Shown piece after piece: positions 21,220 through 32,441 of a stretch of DNA of 64,000 nucleotides. Positions within the stretch are counted from its first letter, which is position 1, and the number at the start of each line of letters is the position of its first letter. The stretch spans positions 1 to 64,000 of the forward strand of contig JALGAS010000006.1 of the NCBI GenBank assembly GCA_023078685.1, in the 5' to 3' direction. Origin of the DNA: Neopestalotiopsis rosae. Lineage: Eukaryota; Ascomycota; Sordariomycetes; Amphisphaeriales; Sporocadaceae. The notes under the pieces are model-generated. The model searched no databases, was not told where the DNA came from, and saw nothing but the letters and a program-made list of their open reading frames with translations. The translations under genes and the position numbers were made by a program.

Positions 21220-22017
21220 TCAATACTGGTGATGTTTTGGGACAGGTCGGTGATGGTATTCGCTCTGACCATAACCATGTTTGATACCATAGTAGTTGCC
21301 GTTGCTCTTGTCTGTTGGATAAGGCGACATTGTAGTATGGGTTCTGCTGCTGATGCTGCTGATTGTAGAAAAAGTGCTGGAAGTTGAAACAGAGGTTGAT
21401 GATGTCGATGTGGTCGATGGCAAGGTACAGCCCGTAGCCTCGGACGCAAAGATTTGAATATCGCCGATGCAGTCGTACTCTGGATCATTCACCCTGCCCG
21501 GAGTGCCCACAAACCAGTTGGGTAGACCAACGGTCTGCTCGCAGACATAAAAATCGGTCCAACCCAATTGCATCTCGGTAGTGCCATTGCACTAGAGCGC
21601 GACGGGAAACTCGACTTGCGTAGGAGGTATTTCGAGACGGAAGATGAGTCTACAACTGGAGACAAACCGTTTTTCTCTGTCGATTTCCGACGGTGGATAG
21701 AATAGCACCCTGGACAAGTCAGTGTCCCGGCCTATGGCGGCAGTCGCCGCCATGTAACCATAGGTGTAATCCATCAGAAAACCCGCTTCAGTGACGAGGC
21801 CGAATTTGTGGACTCGATTCTCAGTTAAGCCAAAGGTACTATAGGCATAGTCATTTATGTCTCTTTCTTAAAAGTTGTCTAGGAAGACGTGTAGTCTAAT
21901 ACGACCCAAGCTGGTACCATTGGGATAGAACCCCTGGAGTGTGAAGCAGTCTGGAAAAGCAGCTTGCACTGTACTGACGAGCTTCAACAGGAGGATTGAG
22001 CGACAAGTGGAGAACAT
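21220..22017 (-). pseudogene. Secreted protein gene with two in-frame stop codons
   Basis: One continuous minus-strand frame of 265 codons begins at the ATG at 22017. It has a signal peptide (MFSTCRSILLLKLVSTVQA), a conserved-looking middle (FGLVTEAGFLMDYTYGYMA; QLGWTDFYVCEQTVGLPN; PEYDCIGDIQIFA), a Ser/Thr-rich stretch and a C-terminal tail. Codon 50 is TAA (21868-21870) and codon 142 is TAG (21592-21594). Both fit a Gln codon changed by C-to-T in a CA context, the preferred RIP change. No intron would remove either stop. The family is not recognised; it looks like a fungal extracellular protein with a serine-rich linker. Confidence 0.7.
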
Positions 22018-23059
22018 TTTCTCTTTGTAGATTGTGATTGGCTTGCCACTAGATATCTTGTTGAAGGATTCTTTTCTGCAGAAAACTGGACTGGACGATA
22101 CGTGGAATGTCTATCGAGGAAAGGAACTAGTCTGACTGTGATATCCACGTTGTCGTGTCATTTTATAATTGAGCCTGGATAGCTGCATAGGCGCACGAAG
22201 CATCGGGCATAGGCATCAACAATGGGAATCACACAGGTTTAGCTTTTTCTTTGCCGATCATAGCCTCTGCCTCTCTGCATGTTTGACAGCCAAGTCGGGT
22301 GCCGTGCCTCATGTCAACCTTGGCTCTATCAGCCCCAGGTTTGGACCTGAGACTAAGACGGGATGAAAATATGAAAAGACTCTAATCCATGCTCGTGAAT
22401 GAACAAAAGGTGGTCTTTGGGGAGTGTTAGTTAGTACCAAGGCGCCGGGTGGTACTTTTGACTTCGAACTTTGAGCGGCTGAAAGCGTTTGAAAGCCGTA
22501 TACCCTGCTAAGAAACGACAGGACTTCTGCCCACATTCCTCAATTAAATCCAGCGCAAGTTTGTCGATCGCTTGCGCCCACGGGAGAAATCGATTCACAG
22601 ACTGTTTATGGGTGGGGAGACAATTTCCCACCGTGCGACAACGGGATTCAAATCAAGTACGGGGCGATCAGACAGACCTTGCCATTTAATAAAACTTATA
22701 AATACTTATTCAAATTTACCAGCTCAATTCGTGTGGGGTCCATTGAAAACTTCTCTCATCACTATCATGAAACATTAATCCAACATGAAAAGATTAGCCA
22801 GAAGGGATTCTGGGTTTAACCAAAGCTTTAGTGACATAATTGAAAAGAATGATTACAGAAAATAAACATAGGAATTAATCGAACTACGTCATTCTTCTTA
22901 TTCTTTCTACTCCATATGCTTGATACTGAAGTCTCATTGTCTTACACCTACTTTTCGTTCTGTCTCTATCAATTTCCACTTCAACGGGCACATTCCCTGT
23001 TTTATCGACATTCCCTGAGTGTCGTTCCCAGATGCAAAGCATATGAACTTTTCGCGTCT
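22018..23059. other. Intergenic region, nothing recognised
   Basis: Upstream of the secreted-protein pseudogene and downstream of the CorA-like gene. No supported gene, RNA or repeat seen. Confidence 0.45.
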
Positions 23060-24500
23060 TTATACGACCGAACTTACTGGCCACGATTCAAGAAGCTGTT
23101 GATTAGTCGCATCCTGTTGACGAACGCGCACTCTGTGCTGATATACTAGCCAAAGAGAATAGAGGACGAAAACCATGAATGTTAGAGGACGAGTCACCAT
23201 CCAGAACAGTCCAAACTGCGGACGAAGGCGGACACTTATATTTGTGTCCTCGACGTCAAGTTCTGCCCAATCAAAGATTGGAGTCGAGAAGAGAGCTGCG
23301 ACAAAGCTTCCGGGCAAAAACAACATGGCTACGACTGCGAGAATTTTCATCGATGATGAGTCTTGCTGACTTGACGCCGCGATCACTTGTGAGCTTCGGG
23401 CGATGTTGAGATTGTTCATGGTGTCCAGTTCGGTTATGATACTACACAGCTGCAGAAAATTAGACTCGGTGGCCCAAAGGGAAATCTTTAATGAACAGCG
23501 CATACAGCGTTAATCTGAATCTCCACACGGTGTAGGATGAAGCTGTTGTCGATTTTTTGCAGTTTGGAACGTCTCTTCGTTACTGCTAGGAGATCCGCAA
23601 GGACTTTAGAGCCGCTCTGTTGGAAGTCAGATTTCAATCGGATGCAGCTGCGGCGAAATAAGATCAGACCCTTGTGTCCTCTTGGTGATTATTGCAGTGT
23701 GACAGCACAAATTCGTGCAACTCATCCACCATGGCTATTCTTCGCGAAACTCCAGATAGCTTGGTTGCGCAACCACTCATTTGCGCATAAAGACTGCCTA
23801 AATGGCCGACCGCTGGCGCTTCGGGGCGATCATCGAAGCTATGGAAGCCTGTGCGGACTTCAACCTCCCTCACACGGGCTTTTGCTAAATTCTGAGAGTC
23901 CTCAGTCTTCTTCGTGAGATACATCGTCATCACGAATGCTGGAAACAGTGGGTGCAACAGCACATCTCTTTTCCATTCTTGTGAAAATACTTTCATGAAC
24001 TCGCTCGATGTTTCAACGAAGGCAATTCCCTGCAGACGTGGTCTAGTTGATGCTTCCATAGCCTGGTGGGCATAGTTCCACGCGAAGGCCAGTTTAGGGT
24101 GATAACAGACGCCGTACGTGACAGAGCCGTCCATACTGTCGCTCTTGTTGGGAAACGTCTCAACATCGGCGAAACAACTAGACAGATATTCGTACGCAGG
24201 CCTCAATTCCATCTTGTCGAGTAAATGAGCCATAGCTTTCCTGGAAAGCAACGGAGTGGATTTGTCGGCTTTCCTTTCGAAGAATACCAGGCGTAGCAAG
24301 CATCTTTTCGACTTTCCCTCGGGGAGCTGTATCTCACTATGTGCGGAGACCTGGTCGGCATTCTTTTCACTAATTTGCATGTCCTGGCCCTCGATTGTCG
24401 TGTCACCTTCTACCGACCAGAGCTCAAATAGGCTCACACTTGCACCCTCTGCATCCTCCCATAGTCGGCGAGAGGAGAAATAATCAGTCAGAATATCCAT
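23060..24500 (-). CDS. CorA-like membrane protein, frameshifted (one intron)
   Basis: Exon 23506-24500, intron 23450-23505 (GTATGC...TGCAG) and exon 23060-23449, about 459 aa in total. The C-terminus has the arrangement of the CorA-like superfamily common in fungi: a coiled region, then DSSSMKILAVVAMLFLPGSF and a second membrane helix (FWMVTRPLTFMVFVLYSLWL). The GMN motif of true Mg2+ channels is absent, as is usual in these divergent members, so ion transport is not certain. The frame breaks by one base between about 23666 and 23690: the first part ends HQED then stops, and the downstream part resumes GLILFRRSC. This is a pseudogene or a sequence error. Confidence 0.7.
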
Positions 24501-25129
24501 GTCTCTGGGCTAGATTGAAAACTGTACGAAAAGTTAGTAACTTGCATCCATATATTTGCTGGGGTCAAGGCCACGCTGGTACTTGCTGTACGCTCAAGAC
24601 AGAGCTCACGTGTCACAAGGAACAAGCTTTCAGTATTAGGAACAACGAAAGATGGAGGGCATTTGGCAATGCAATTGCCTGGTTGTGATGTGAATAAAAG
24701 TCCCATCAATCTGCTTTTGTATTTTTCTTTAATGCGGTCTTGGTGAGGTTTAGACAGTCCTTAGCTGTCAAAGGTTCTACTCACTGGAATTGAGCAACCA
24801 GCCAAATAGGCAGTATGCACGTTATGTTGTGGCTGGGTGAAGTTGCGGCACTGACGTAGGTAGCACCTACGGTAGAACCCCTGCTCGGGTATAATAAACA
24901 GCTTTGCAGCGCGTACCCTTCATGACTGTATAAGATTTAGTTACTCAGACGTCTTCATTGCAATAGTTGATCATATCTTCCCGATCAAATTGTATCAAGT
25001 ACGAATCGCACACGATGAAAGTACTCCAGTGATAGATTGACTACAAACAAAAGTAATAACGTTACATCATATGGGCCCAGGAATAAATGGTCCCCTAATG
25101 TCTGAGGACCCGAGTATACACTGATCTTC
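24501..25129. other. Intergenic region, nothing recognised
   Basis: Between the CorA-like gene and the esterase, both on the minus strand. No supported feature seen. Confidence 0.45.
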
Positions 25130-26215
25130 TTAACCTGCAAAATAACTTCCGTACGATGAGTTGCCATATTTGACAACATAGACAAAAGCGCTAGCAATGA
25201 TTTCGTCTGTTCTTTCCGAAGGGTGTAATTCGTCGTACCATAGGAAAGATGATTTTGCTTCTGATGAGGTTGTGCAAGTCTTATCAGGGCCACAAGACTT
25301 GTACGAGCCCGTCACATTAGCCGGTGAGTCCAGATATGCCGCTCCGTCAACATAGATGTCTGAAATTAACCCATGCACGTCAAACAGTGCGATTGTCGCA
25401 TTCGGCCAGCGATTTTGCACGAGGAGCTCAAACGGCGTCCCCTGCGCGAGCATGAAGTTGACAGAAACTGCGAATTTAAGCATCATGTAGGACGTCAATG
25501 TCACATTCTGCTGAGTCTAGTTGCACGGGTCAGCAAAGTTGTCCAATCATCTATAGAAGGTAGGGTAAAGGAAAGGGAACCGTACTTTTAATGCCCAATA
25601 TTCGTTGTCGCCAACACCGCCAGCATCAGGAAGGCCATATTCAGGGGACAATTGCAATGGAGCCGTATTCATGAGAACAAAAAATAATTTGCTCCCGAAG
25701 CGTACAGCTCATCCATGGCTGTCCATATGTAATCCACGACGCTAGTGATGTTGTAGCCGGGTGGATTGCCAGCATTGATGAATGCGTTGTAGCCCAAGTC
25801 ATTTGTGCCGATCCAGATGCTGTATACCGTGGTGGATGGATCAAGGCTCGCCGACAATGTGTCATTCGCATCTGCCCATGCGCTTTTGAATTTCGGAAGC
25901 TCATCATCAAGAATCGACGTAGAAGATGCCGAGTTGCCAGGACTCCGGTACTCGTTGTCAGGTCGCGCCACTGCGAGCATAGTCGTGCAGAGCGGCCCCT
26001 GCAGCGTCTGCCACCATCCGAGGCCAGATTCTGCCGCCAGTGGATGTTGAAGTGGAGTTTGTTGATGGCTCTGCATTGTAGCTGTCTCCAAAGCTCACAA
26101 GATGCTCGAAGTCCTTCTTCACTACAGCATCGCGACGTGCTTGTCCGGCATTGACAAACTCAGCATGCGCCAACAGAGCGACAAAGGATACTGTTTTCAG
26201 ATTCTTGAGAACCAT
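25130..26215 (-). CDS. Secreted SGNH/GDSL esterase, CE16-like, with two frame breaks
   Basis: Start at the ATG at 26215 (signal peptide MVLKNLKTVSFVALLAHAEFVNA). Block I is LVSFGDSY with the nucleophile Ser. Block III is WIGTNDLG with the oxyanion-hole Asn. The catalytic Asp-His pair sits in WYDELHPSE near the C-terminus. This is the layout of fungal CE16-type acetyl esterases acting on plant polysaccharides or their oligomers. An intron lies at 25517-25585 (GTACGG...ACTAG). The frame breaks near 25957-25961 (apparent loss of two bases of a TGTG-like repeat) and near 25672-25678 (one T missing from a T-run). The full product would be about 330 aa. Confidence 0.75.
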
Positions 26216-26969
26216 TTTATAATCGCAATCAGTCACGTGCTGTTGCTTTTGGCAAATGTTTGATAATACAATTGAAATTGCTGAAATGCATAGTAAAATG
26301 GCAATACCGCGTCAGAATAGTCGTCTTTAGACAGCATGTCAACGTCGCGGGGCTATTTATGCTATACAGTTCAGCGACGCGGAGTGGAGAATGGTGATTA
26401 TTACCAAGTCTTTGTCGCGAAGGCCACTGGATGCATCGCCCGACAGCCGAAGACGTTGCACCGATGACGGAGGATGGTCAATGACCCTAAAAGTCCATTT
26501 ACTATCCAGGATGACTCGCATACAGGGTTGTTGATTCTTTTCCATTTGTCCGTGTTCATGTCTGATTTTGTCACACCCTGGAAGAGCGGGAGGCGGATTT
26601 GCGCCGTGTGATTGGTGTATTAATCGCCGCATCGTTGGAAGTCAGCGCGTACCTCGTACTAGTGGTAGCTATAAACGAACCGTGGCAGCATCTGCTGTAC
26701 CAAATATTTCCATCCACAATGACTGCGCTCAGCCCATGCAGCCATGCACCTGATTGATAGGAAGATTGTCGCACATATTCGCTTTTCATCACCGGACTCT
26801 AGCATAGCATCCTGAAAGCATGCATCAATGGAAGAACCTGGCACGGACTATATTTACAACCAAGTATGCTGCTGCTCATCTATGCAGCAACGGTTTCCTC
26901 AAACACTAAGCGAACGCACTCGCCTGCGTTACTATTGTTACTACATGGGCGACCAGAAAAGCGGAGGAG
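26216..26969. other. Intergenic region, nothing recognised
   Basis: Upstream of the esterase and downstream of the broken transcription-factor gene. No supported feature. Confidence 0.45.
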
Positions 26970-28147
26970 TCATACGTTTGCAAGTATTGATTGGAACGTC
27001 AATACTTCTTTGAGTACTGGCAAGTCGCCACTGTAAGGACCAAAGATCGTCACGAGTAGGATCGACTGAGCAACCCAGAGCGGTTGGTCGTCTGGGTTGA
27101 ATCGACAAGAGTGCAGCTGAGAAAGAGTCAGTCGGTCCAGCTTACAGCAAGTCTGGAAGGCTTTTGCCCATGACCCATGTCTTGATGGCAGAGACAAGGT
27201 GAGAAGGGGCACAATGGATATGACCGGGTGTCTCACATATTTCCAGAGGCACAGTTGCGCAGCACGATGTATCGCAAAGCTCGACTGCATGTCACCACAA
27301 GTTGCCGCTCCAATTGCTGCAGTGGCCAGCAGGAGTGCGGGTTGTTGATCGTCAACATTCCAAGACGGGCCGTGTTTGCACGGTAAACTAGTCAGGAACA
27401 CATCAAAGAAGGCAAAATAATATCGTCGCAATACAGTGCGCGATGGAATCATGAAATCGCACTCGGCAGATGTCTATTGAAGTGTCTTGTGTGAGAAACC
27501 CAAGTACTAATCAGTTCTGTGATGGGCAAGCTTATCGATTGCATAGCGCTTCCCACGTTTGCAGCGACCTCCTGCCTCTTGGCTTCGGTGATGTCGAAGG
27601 TTGTGCGCCACGTGGTATCAGGCAACGTCGGAATGGGACGTTCAATGTTGTCTGCTAAAAGCGGCATTTGGATGAGACTATTATCATCTTGGTGCATGTT
27701 TTGCAAGCCGGCCACTGAATTTGGCGTTGTCTCCATCGTGGCTCGTCCAAAGAAGTCGATGTCTCCCAAACCATCTTCGCAAGGCCATTGCATCCAGCCC
27801 GGAGACCATCTGTGTTTCGGTATTCGTCTGGTTGTTGAAGGGTCCCGATCCTGATTGGACTTGGGGTAAAGATGTATGGCTTTCTTCGCGGGGCATCAAG
27901 TTTTGATGGTGGCGCATCATATAGACCTTGATCAAATCTTTGCGCGTGAATCGAGCATCGCAGTGGCTGCATGAAAATGGCCTCTCGTTGCGATCTAGGA
28001 TACCCAATGTCAGAATTCTTACTTGGGAGCTCTGGGCACAGCAAGGACCTTCATACGAGAGCGTTCTAGGCGAGTCAGGTGCTCAGTTCTGCCGAAAGAC
28101 CGCTGGCAGAACAAATAGTGCAACACCCGCCGCGCAGAGTTATTCAT
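26970..28147 (-). pseudogene. C2H2 zinc-finger / fungal-specific transcription factor, degenerate and truncated
   Basis: Exon 28057-28147 ends inside finger 1 (CQRSFGRTEHLTRLERS). A 62-nt intron (GTATGA...CCTAG, 27995-28056) restores its last His and leads into finger 2 (RPFSCSHCDARFTRKDLIK). A fungal-specific regulatory domain follows downstream (FMIPSRTVLRRYYFAFFDVF; HGPSWN). Zinc ligands are lost: the first Cys and first His of finger 1 read Tyr and Leu, and the first His of finger 2 reads Tyr. The frame shifts near 27795-27800. A possible second intron runs from about 27560 to 27480. The product would be under 400 aa, well short of usual. It could once have regulated the neighbouring carbohydrate genes (inference). 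Confidence 0.65.
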
Positions 28148-29948
28148 TTTTCGCTTTCGATTTTCGTTTGTCGCCTATTTTGGCTGATCAGGCACTTCGC
28201 TATCATGAGCGAAGCATGTCTAAATGTTTCGTTGCAAGCACATAGGTGCAGTGCCACCTGAAAATGGCGGGGCGGATTACTAGCAAGAAGATACCTAACC
28301 TAGGTTACATGCCCGGGTGGGTATATCTCTCCGGCGGGCATTTCCAGGCATTTAGAGCATGGGCAACAATGGCCAAAGTAGCCTGGTGAGTGCGACTACC
28401 GCACGACACGCCCCGCAAGATCTGATGTGGGAGCTTCCCCCGAGACTGAAGAACAAAAGCAAATTTGGTCACGTCAAACATCGGCTAACGTCTCCCAGTC
28501 AATCGAGACACTATTTTCCCGTGGTTGCAAATTCGCAAAGACGCGCTCGGCCGCAGTGTGCGCGCGCCCAGCGCCCCTATTATACTGCTTGGCCCGAGCC
28601 AGGTTGTGTGAGTTGCCATGTATTCTGGCGCGACTACTCAGCGCTGAGGGTAACTTAGGTACCTATATGTACCTGTAGATATCGTCATGGGTTGAGTGCG
28701 CAAGTCACAGATCAACTAATGTGTGTGTCGGGCTATTGTGGTGCGAGACTCTTGCTCCACACCAGGCTGAGAGCTGGGTCGCAGACTGGCAGCAGCAGAG
28801 GATGCTCTCAGGCCTTCATTATTTGCAATATCCTTTATATCTGGTACCAAGATCTAATGAAATCAGACAAGCCAAAATATCTGCCAAAATATTTCTTGGC
28901 ATATGACTGATTGAGAATTTCGGATAATTTGGGAATCCAATAATCAAGATTACGCCGTCTATTGGCCACGGTGTTACATGTTCACATTGATGATAATTAC
29001 GCCTTCGCTAAACCCGCCTTCGCACCTCCAGTGGCCAGAACCCCATCAACCCCATCAACCCCATCATGCATGCTGTCAGCCATGATTGTGGGTAGGGTCA
29101 TGGTACATAAGGTAGCGAGCGGATTGGCTGGGAAGTTGAGGCAGATGGAGACCGGATCATGTTTCGTCATGATATAACTTTTCACTGCAATTTTAACCCC
29201 AGCCGAGGGCAATGGAGTCTTAACGTTGAAGGGCGCAGGCCGAGCCACATCGACAGCCAGGCAAGAGCCCTGGGTACCCTATTCGAATTCGATTTGTTGG
29301 CTTTACTCCCACACTCTATGCACTCTTAATGGTCCGGTTGAACTCCCCGATGCACGTGAGCGGTACGTAGACTTGGTCGTCCAGTGACCCCAATTGCCCC
29401 ATCACCAAGACCCCTTCAACCTCTATCGGCGTTAAATCCGGGGACGATACAAGGAACATTTAGTTCAGTCAGTAACATAGTCAACAGACATGACGTTGAG
29501 GCGAACCACTGTACCGAGAGACCGGTACTGTCTCTGCACACCGAGGCTCATCCCTGCCAGTAATTCTTCTCACAGTGCAAGGAGACTCCTTTGACACCTA
29601 CAGCGATGTCCTATACACACCACACCGGTAAATCGATACCTTAATCGTATTAGTGATGTGTTGTATCTTTTTGAATGTGATCAATGTTCCTTCGAAGGAT
29701 CCCAAGTTCTTCATTATTCATCGGTGGACAAACACGCCGCATCTCGTCGCTGTGCTATAACGTGTTGTATGTGATGGCTGGGAAGATATTCCCTCTCGCA
29801 TCTACCTTTCGCCTGTACGACCTTCATTAGTCGCATCCTGCCCGCATTTCACAAGCTCGTTGTACTCACTCCGGTGGTTTCTCATTGCTTTCTGTCCCTT
29901 CTGAACCGATTCATATCCAAAACACGAAGCGACAACCCGTCTTCCATC
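28148..29948. other. Long intergenic region between the broken regulator and the sugar transporter
   Basis: 1.8 kb, probably containing divergent promoters. A short tandem repeat (about three copies of accccatca) lies at about 29040-29068. No gene or RNA recognised. Confidence 0.45.
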
Positions 29949-31573
29949 ATGGAGAAACAGTCTGTTGCTGAACTGGGTCACCAGATAGGGACGACGACCT
30001 CAGCACCCGACGATGAGGCTCGTCGTCTGGCCGAGAACGCCATGATTGCTACAAATGAGGAGCATCGCATGACGTTTATACAGGCGGCGCGCCGCTTCAA
30101 GTGGGCGTGGTTTTGGTCAAGTGTCGTGTGCCTCACGATCACCATGGACGTATATGATACTGCCCTGCTTGGATCGCTCCAAGCATACCCGGCTTTTCAG
30201 TCTCGATTCGGCCACCCGATTCAACCCGGAAGCTCTAACTATCAACTCGATGCGAGCTGCCAGGTCGCCCTGGGTCTGTCTACTCCCATCGGCGTCCTGT
30301 TTGGAGTTCACTTCAATGGCTGGGCCACGGAGCGTTGGGGCCACCGCAAGACACTGATCGGCACACTCGTGTTCCTGGTCGGCGTCATCTTTATACCCTT
30401 CTTCGGGCAGAGGTTCGAAATTCTCTTTGTCGGCGAACTCTTGTGCGGCACGGCCTGGGGCGTCTTCACCACAATGGCACCGGCATATGCCTCTGAAGTG
30501 TGTCCGGTGGTGTTGCGAAGCTACCTTGAGAACACCGTCGTGCTCTGCTGGGGCATCGGGCAGCTCATCTCATTTGGCGTGCTGAGGGCGTTGGCAGACA
30601 GGACCGGCGACCCTTGGGCCTGGCGCATACCCATCGCCGTCCAGTGGGTTTGGCCGCTTGTCATCATACCTCTGATGTACTTTGCACCCGAATCGCCCAG
30701 GTGGCTTGTGCGCAAAGGGCGCATTGAGGAAGCCAAGCAAGTGGTGAAGAGGTTGGCGAATGACCCGGATGATGTGCGGGCAGTACAGTCCGTTTCGCTA
30801 ATGGTGCAGACCAACAATCTCGAGAAGGCACTACACGAGGGAGCCACCATATGGGACTGTCTCAAAGGAAACAACCTCTGGCGAACAGAGATCTCATGCG
30901 CGGCCTGGGCTAATCAGCAACTGTCGGGCCTTGTGGTCAGTGGCTACGCCCCACCTACTTTTTCCAGCAAGCCGGCATCCCCAAGATACAATCCTTCAAC
31001 ATGAGCGTCGGTCAGGGTGGACTTCACTTGGTTGCCAATGTTGTCGCATTTTATGTTACGGGCGTAGTTGGTCGTCGCACGCTATTCCTGTGGGGTGTCG
31101 CTGGCGAAGCCTTCTTTTGGTTCCTGGTGGGCTTCTTCTCCTTTGCGCCTAGCGTATCGGACCAGGGATACGCTGGGTCAGCACTGTACTTGTGCTGGTA
31201 TACGGTATACCAACTGAGTATTGGCCCCGTTGTATACATCATCATCGGCGAGACCTCGACTACACGACTTCGCTCGCATACAATCGGCTTGGCGAGAAAT
31301 GCATACAATTCTGCTACAATCATCAATTATGTCATCGATCCATACATTTTGAATCCAACTCAAGGCAATTGGAAAGGCAAATGCGGGTTTTTGACTGGAG
31401 GTATTTTGGTGCTTTGCTTCACATGGGCATTTTTCCGCCTACCAGAAATGAAGGGTCGCACCTACGAGCAGTTGGATACGCTCTTCGCCGGTAAAGTGCC
31501 TGCAAGAAAGTTCAAGGACGCCCGGATTGATGATTCGGCATCCGGTCCGGATGGTGTCAAGGAGATCATCTGA
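29949..31573 (+). CDS. MFS sugar transporter (alpha-glucoside permease type), with a +2 frameshift
   Basis: About 540 aa with no introns. Start is the ATG at 29949 (MEKQSVAEL). Typical sugar-porter features are present: twelve hydrophobic segments, ERWGHRKT after TM2, APAYASEVCP, PESPRWLVRKGR before the central loop, and PEMKGRTYEQLD after TM12. It resembles fungal maltose/alpha-glucoside permeases. The frame is broken at about 30949-30954: GCCCCACC is read where GCCACC would keep the frame, so two extra C are present. The second half (QQAGIP ... to the stop at 31573) is intact. It lies just upstream of the GH115 gene on the same strand and may import the sugars or oligosaccharides that gene acts on (inference). 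Confidence 0.85.
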
Positions 31574-32441
31574 TGAACATTAGACCACATGAGCAACATA
31601 TATCAATTACTACAGGCTGCTAAAAACTAAATCCCCTTCGTGAGGGTTAAAAATGCAGTGAAATTCAGAGCATCAATGGATTTGGAACCCTGGCACATTA
31701 GGGTGTGGGGTACCCCTGCCAGGGAACCTTGGTGCAACATTTGATAGGAGCGAAAGGCCCAAGATTGGAGCGAAATTCCTCAGCGCTGACTTGTGAACAT
31801 ATATGCCCAACTACCTTTATATATGTTATTTTTTACTCAGAAATAGCCGCAGACTTGCTAGCAATCGTGCGTACCCGGTATCAGTGTTCAAAATTTGAAG
31901 AGGTATGAGGCAATTGTGTTCTCTGCGTTTGGAGAGTTTATCTCTATATCTCAAACAGAAGCAGAAGAATGAATTCGCTGTAACTCCATCTGTCAAGGGC
32001 TTTGGAGCCAGAAGCCATACAAGTTAAAAGGATTCTATCGCGTTCTGCTCCACGTTTGCATCATCCTTTTCCAGTCAAGGCAGCGTTTACGGAAATACTG
32101 GACTACTTATCAATGTGATTATGGTCGAAGGGCGGGGAGGGGACTGACGCCCCGAACTTATGGGTCTCAGTGGGGTTTTTCGACCCCAAATAGGCCGGCA
32201 GAACGAGCTTGAGGACATATCTGAACCACCTCACCAGTTCTAGGCCATTGGTGCATGCACCTGTCTCTCCATTGGACTTCATTAGTGACAAATCACAGAA
32301 GTCGTTGTGAGTAGAGCTTTACGTTACGAAGTCAACACCTTCAGTACGCCCATTGGGCTCTAAGGCGAACTTTACATAGAACTTGGCTTGAGCCGCAACT
32401 TGCCTTTAGACGGCTATCGAACGTCGGACATTGGCATCACC
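31574..32441. other. Intergenic region upstream of the GH115 gene
   Basis: Presumed terminator of the transporter gene and promoter of the GH115 gene. No further feature recognised. Confidence 0.45.

Noticed and set aside
27477..27560. Apparent extra frameshift in the transcription-factor relic
   Set aside because: An 84-nt GT...AG intron can join the frames (giving ...AECDFMIPSR), so a second frameshift is not needed here.
29041..29068. Possible CRISPR-like or regulatory array (repeated accccatca)
   Set aside because: Only three short tandem units; a eukaryotic microsatellite, and CRISPR arrays do not occur in fungi.
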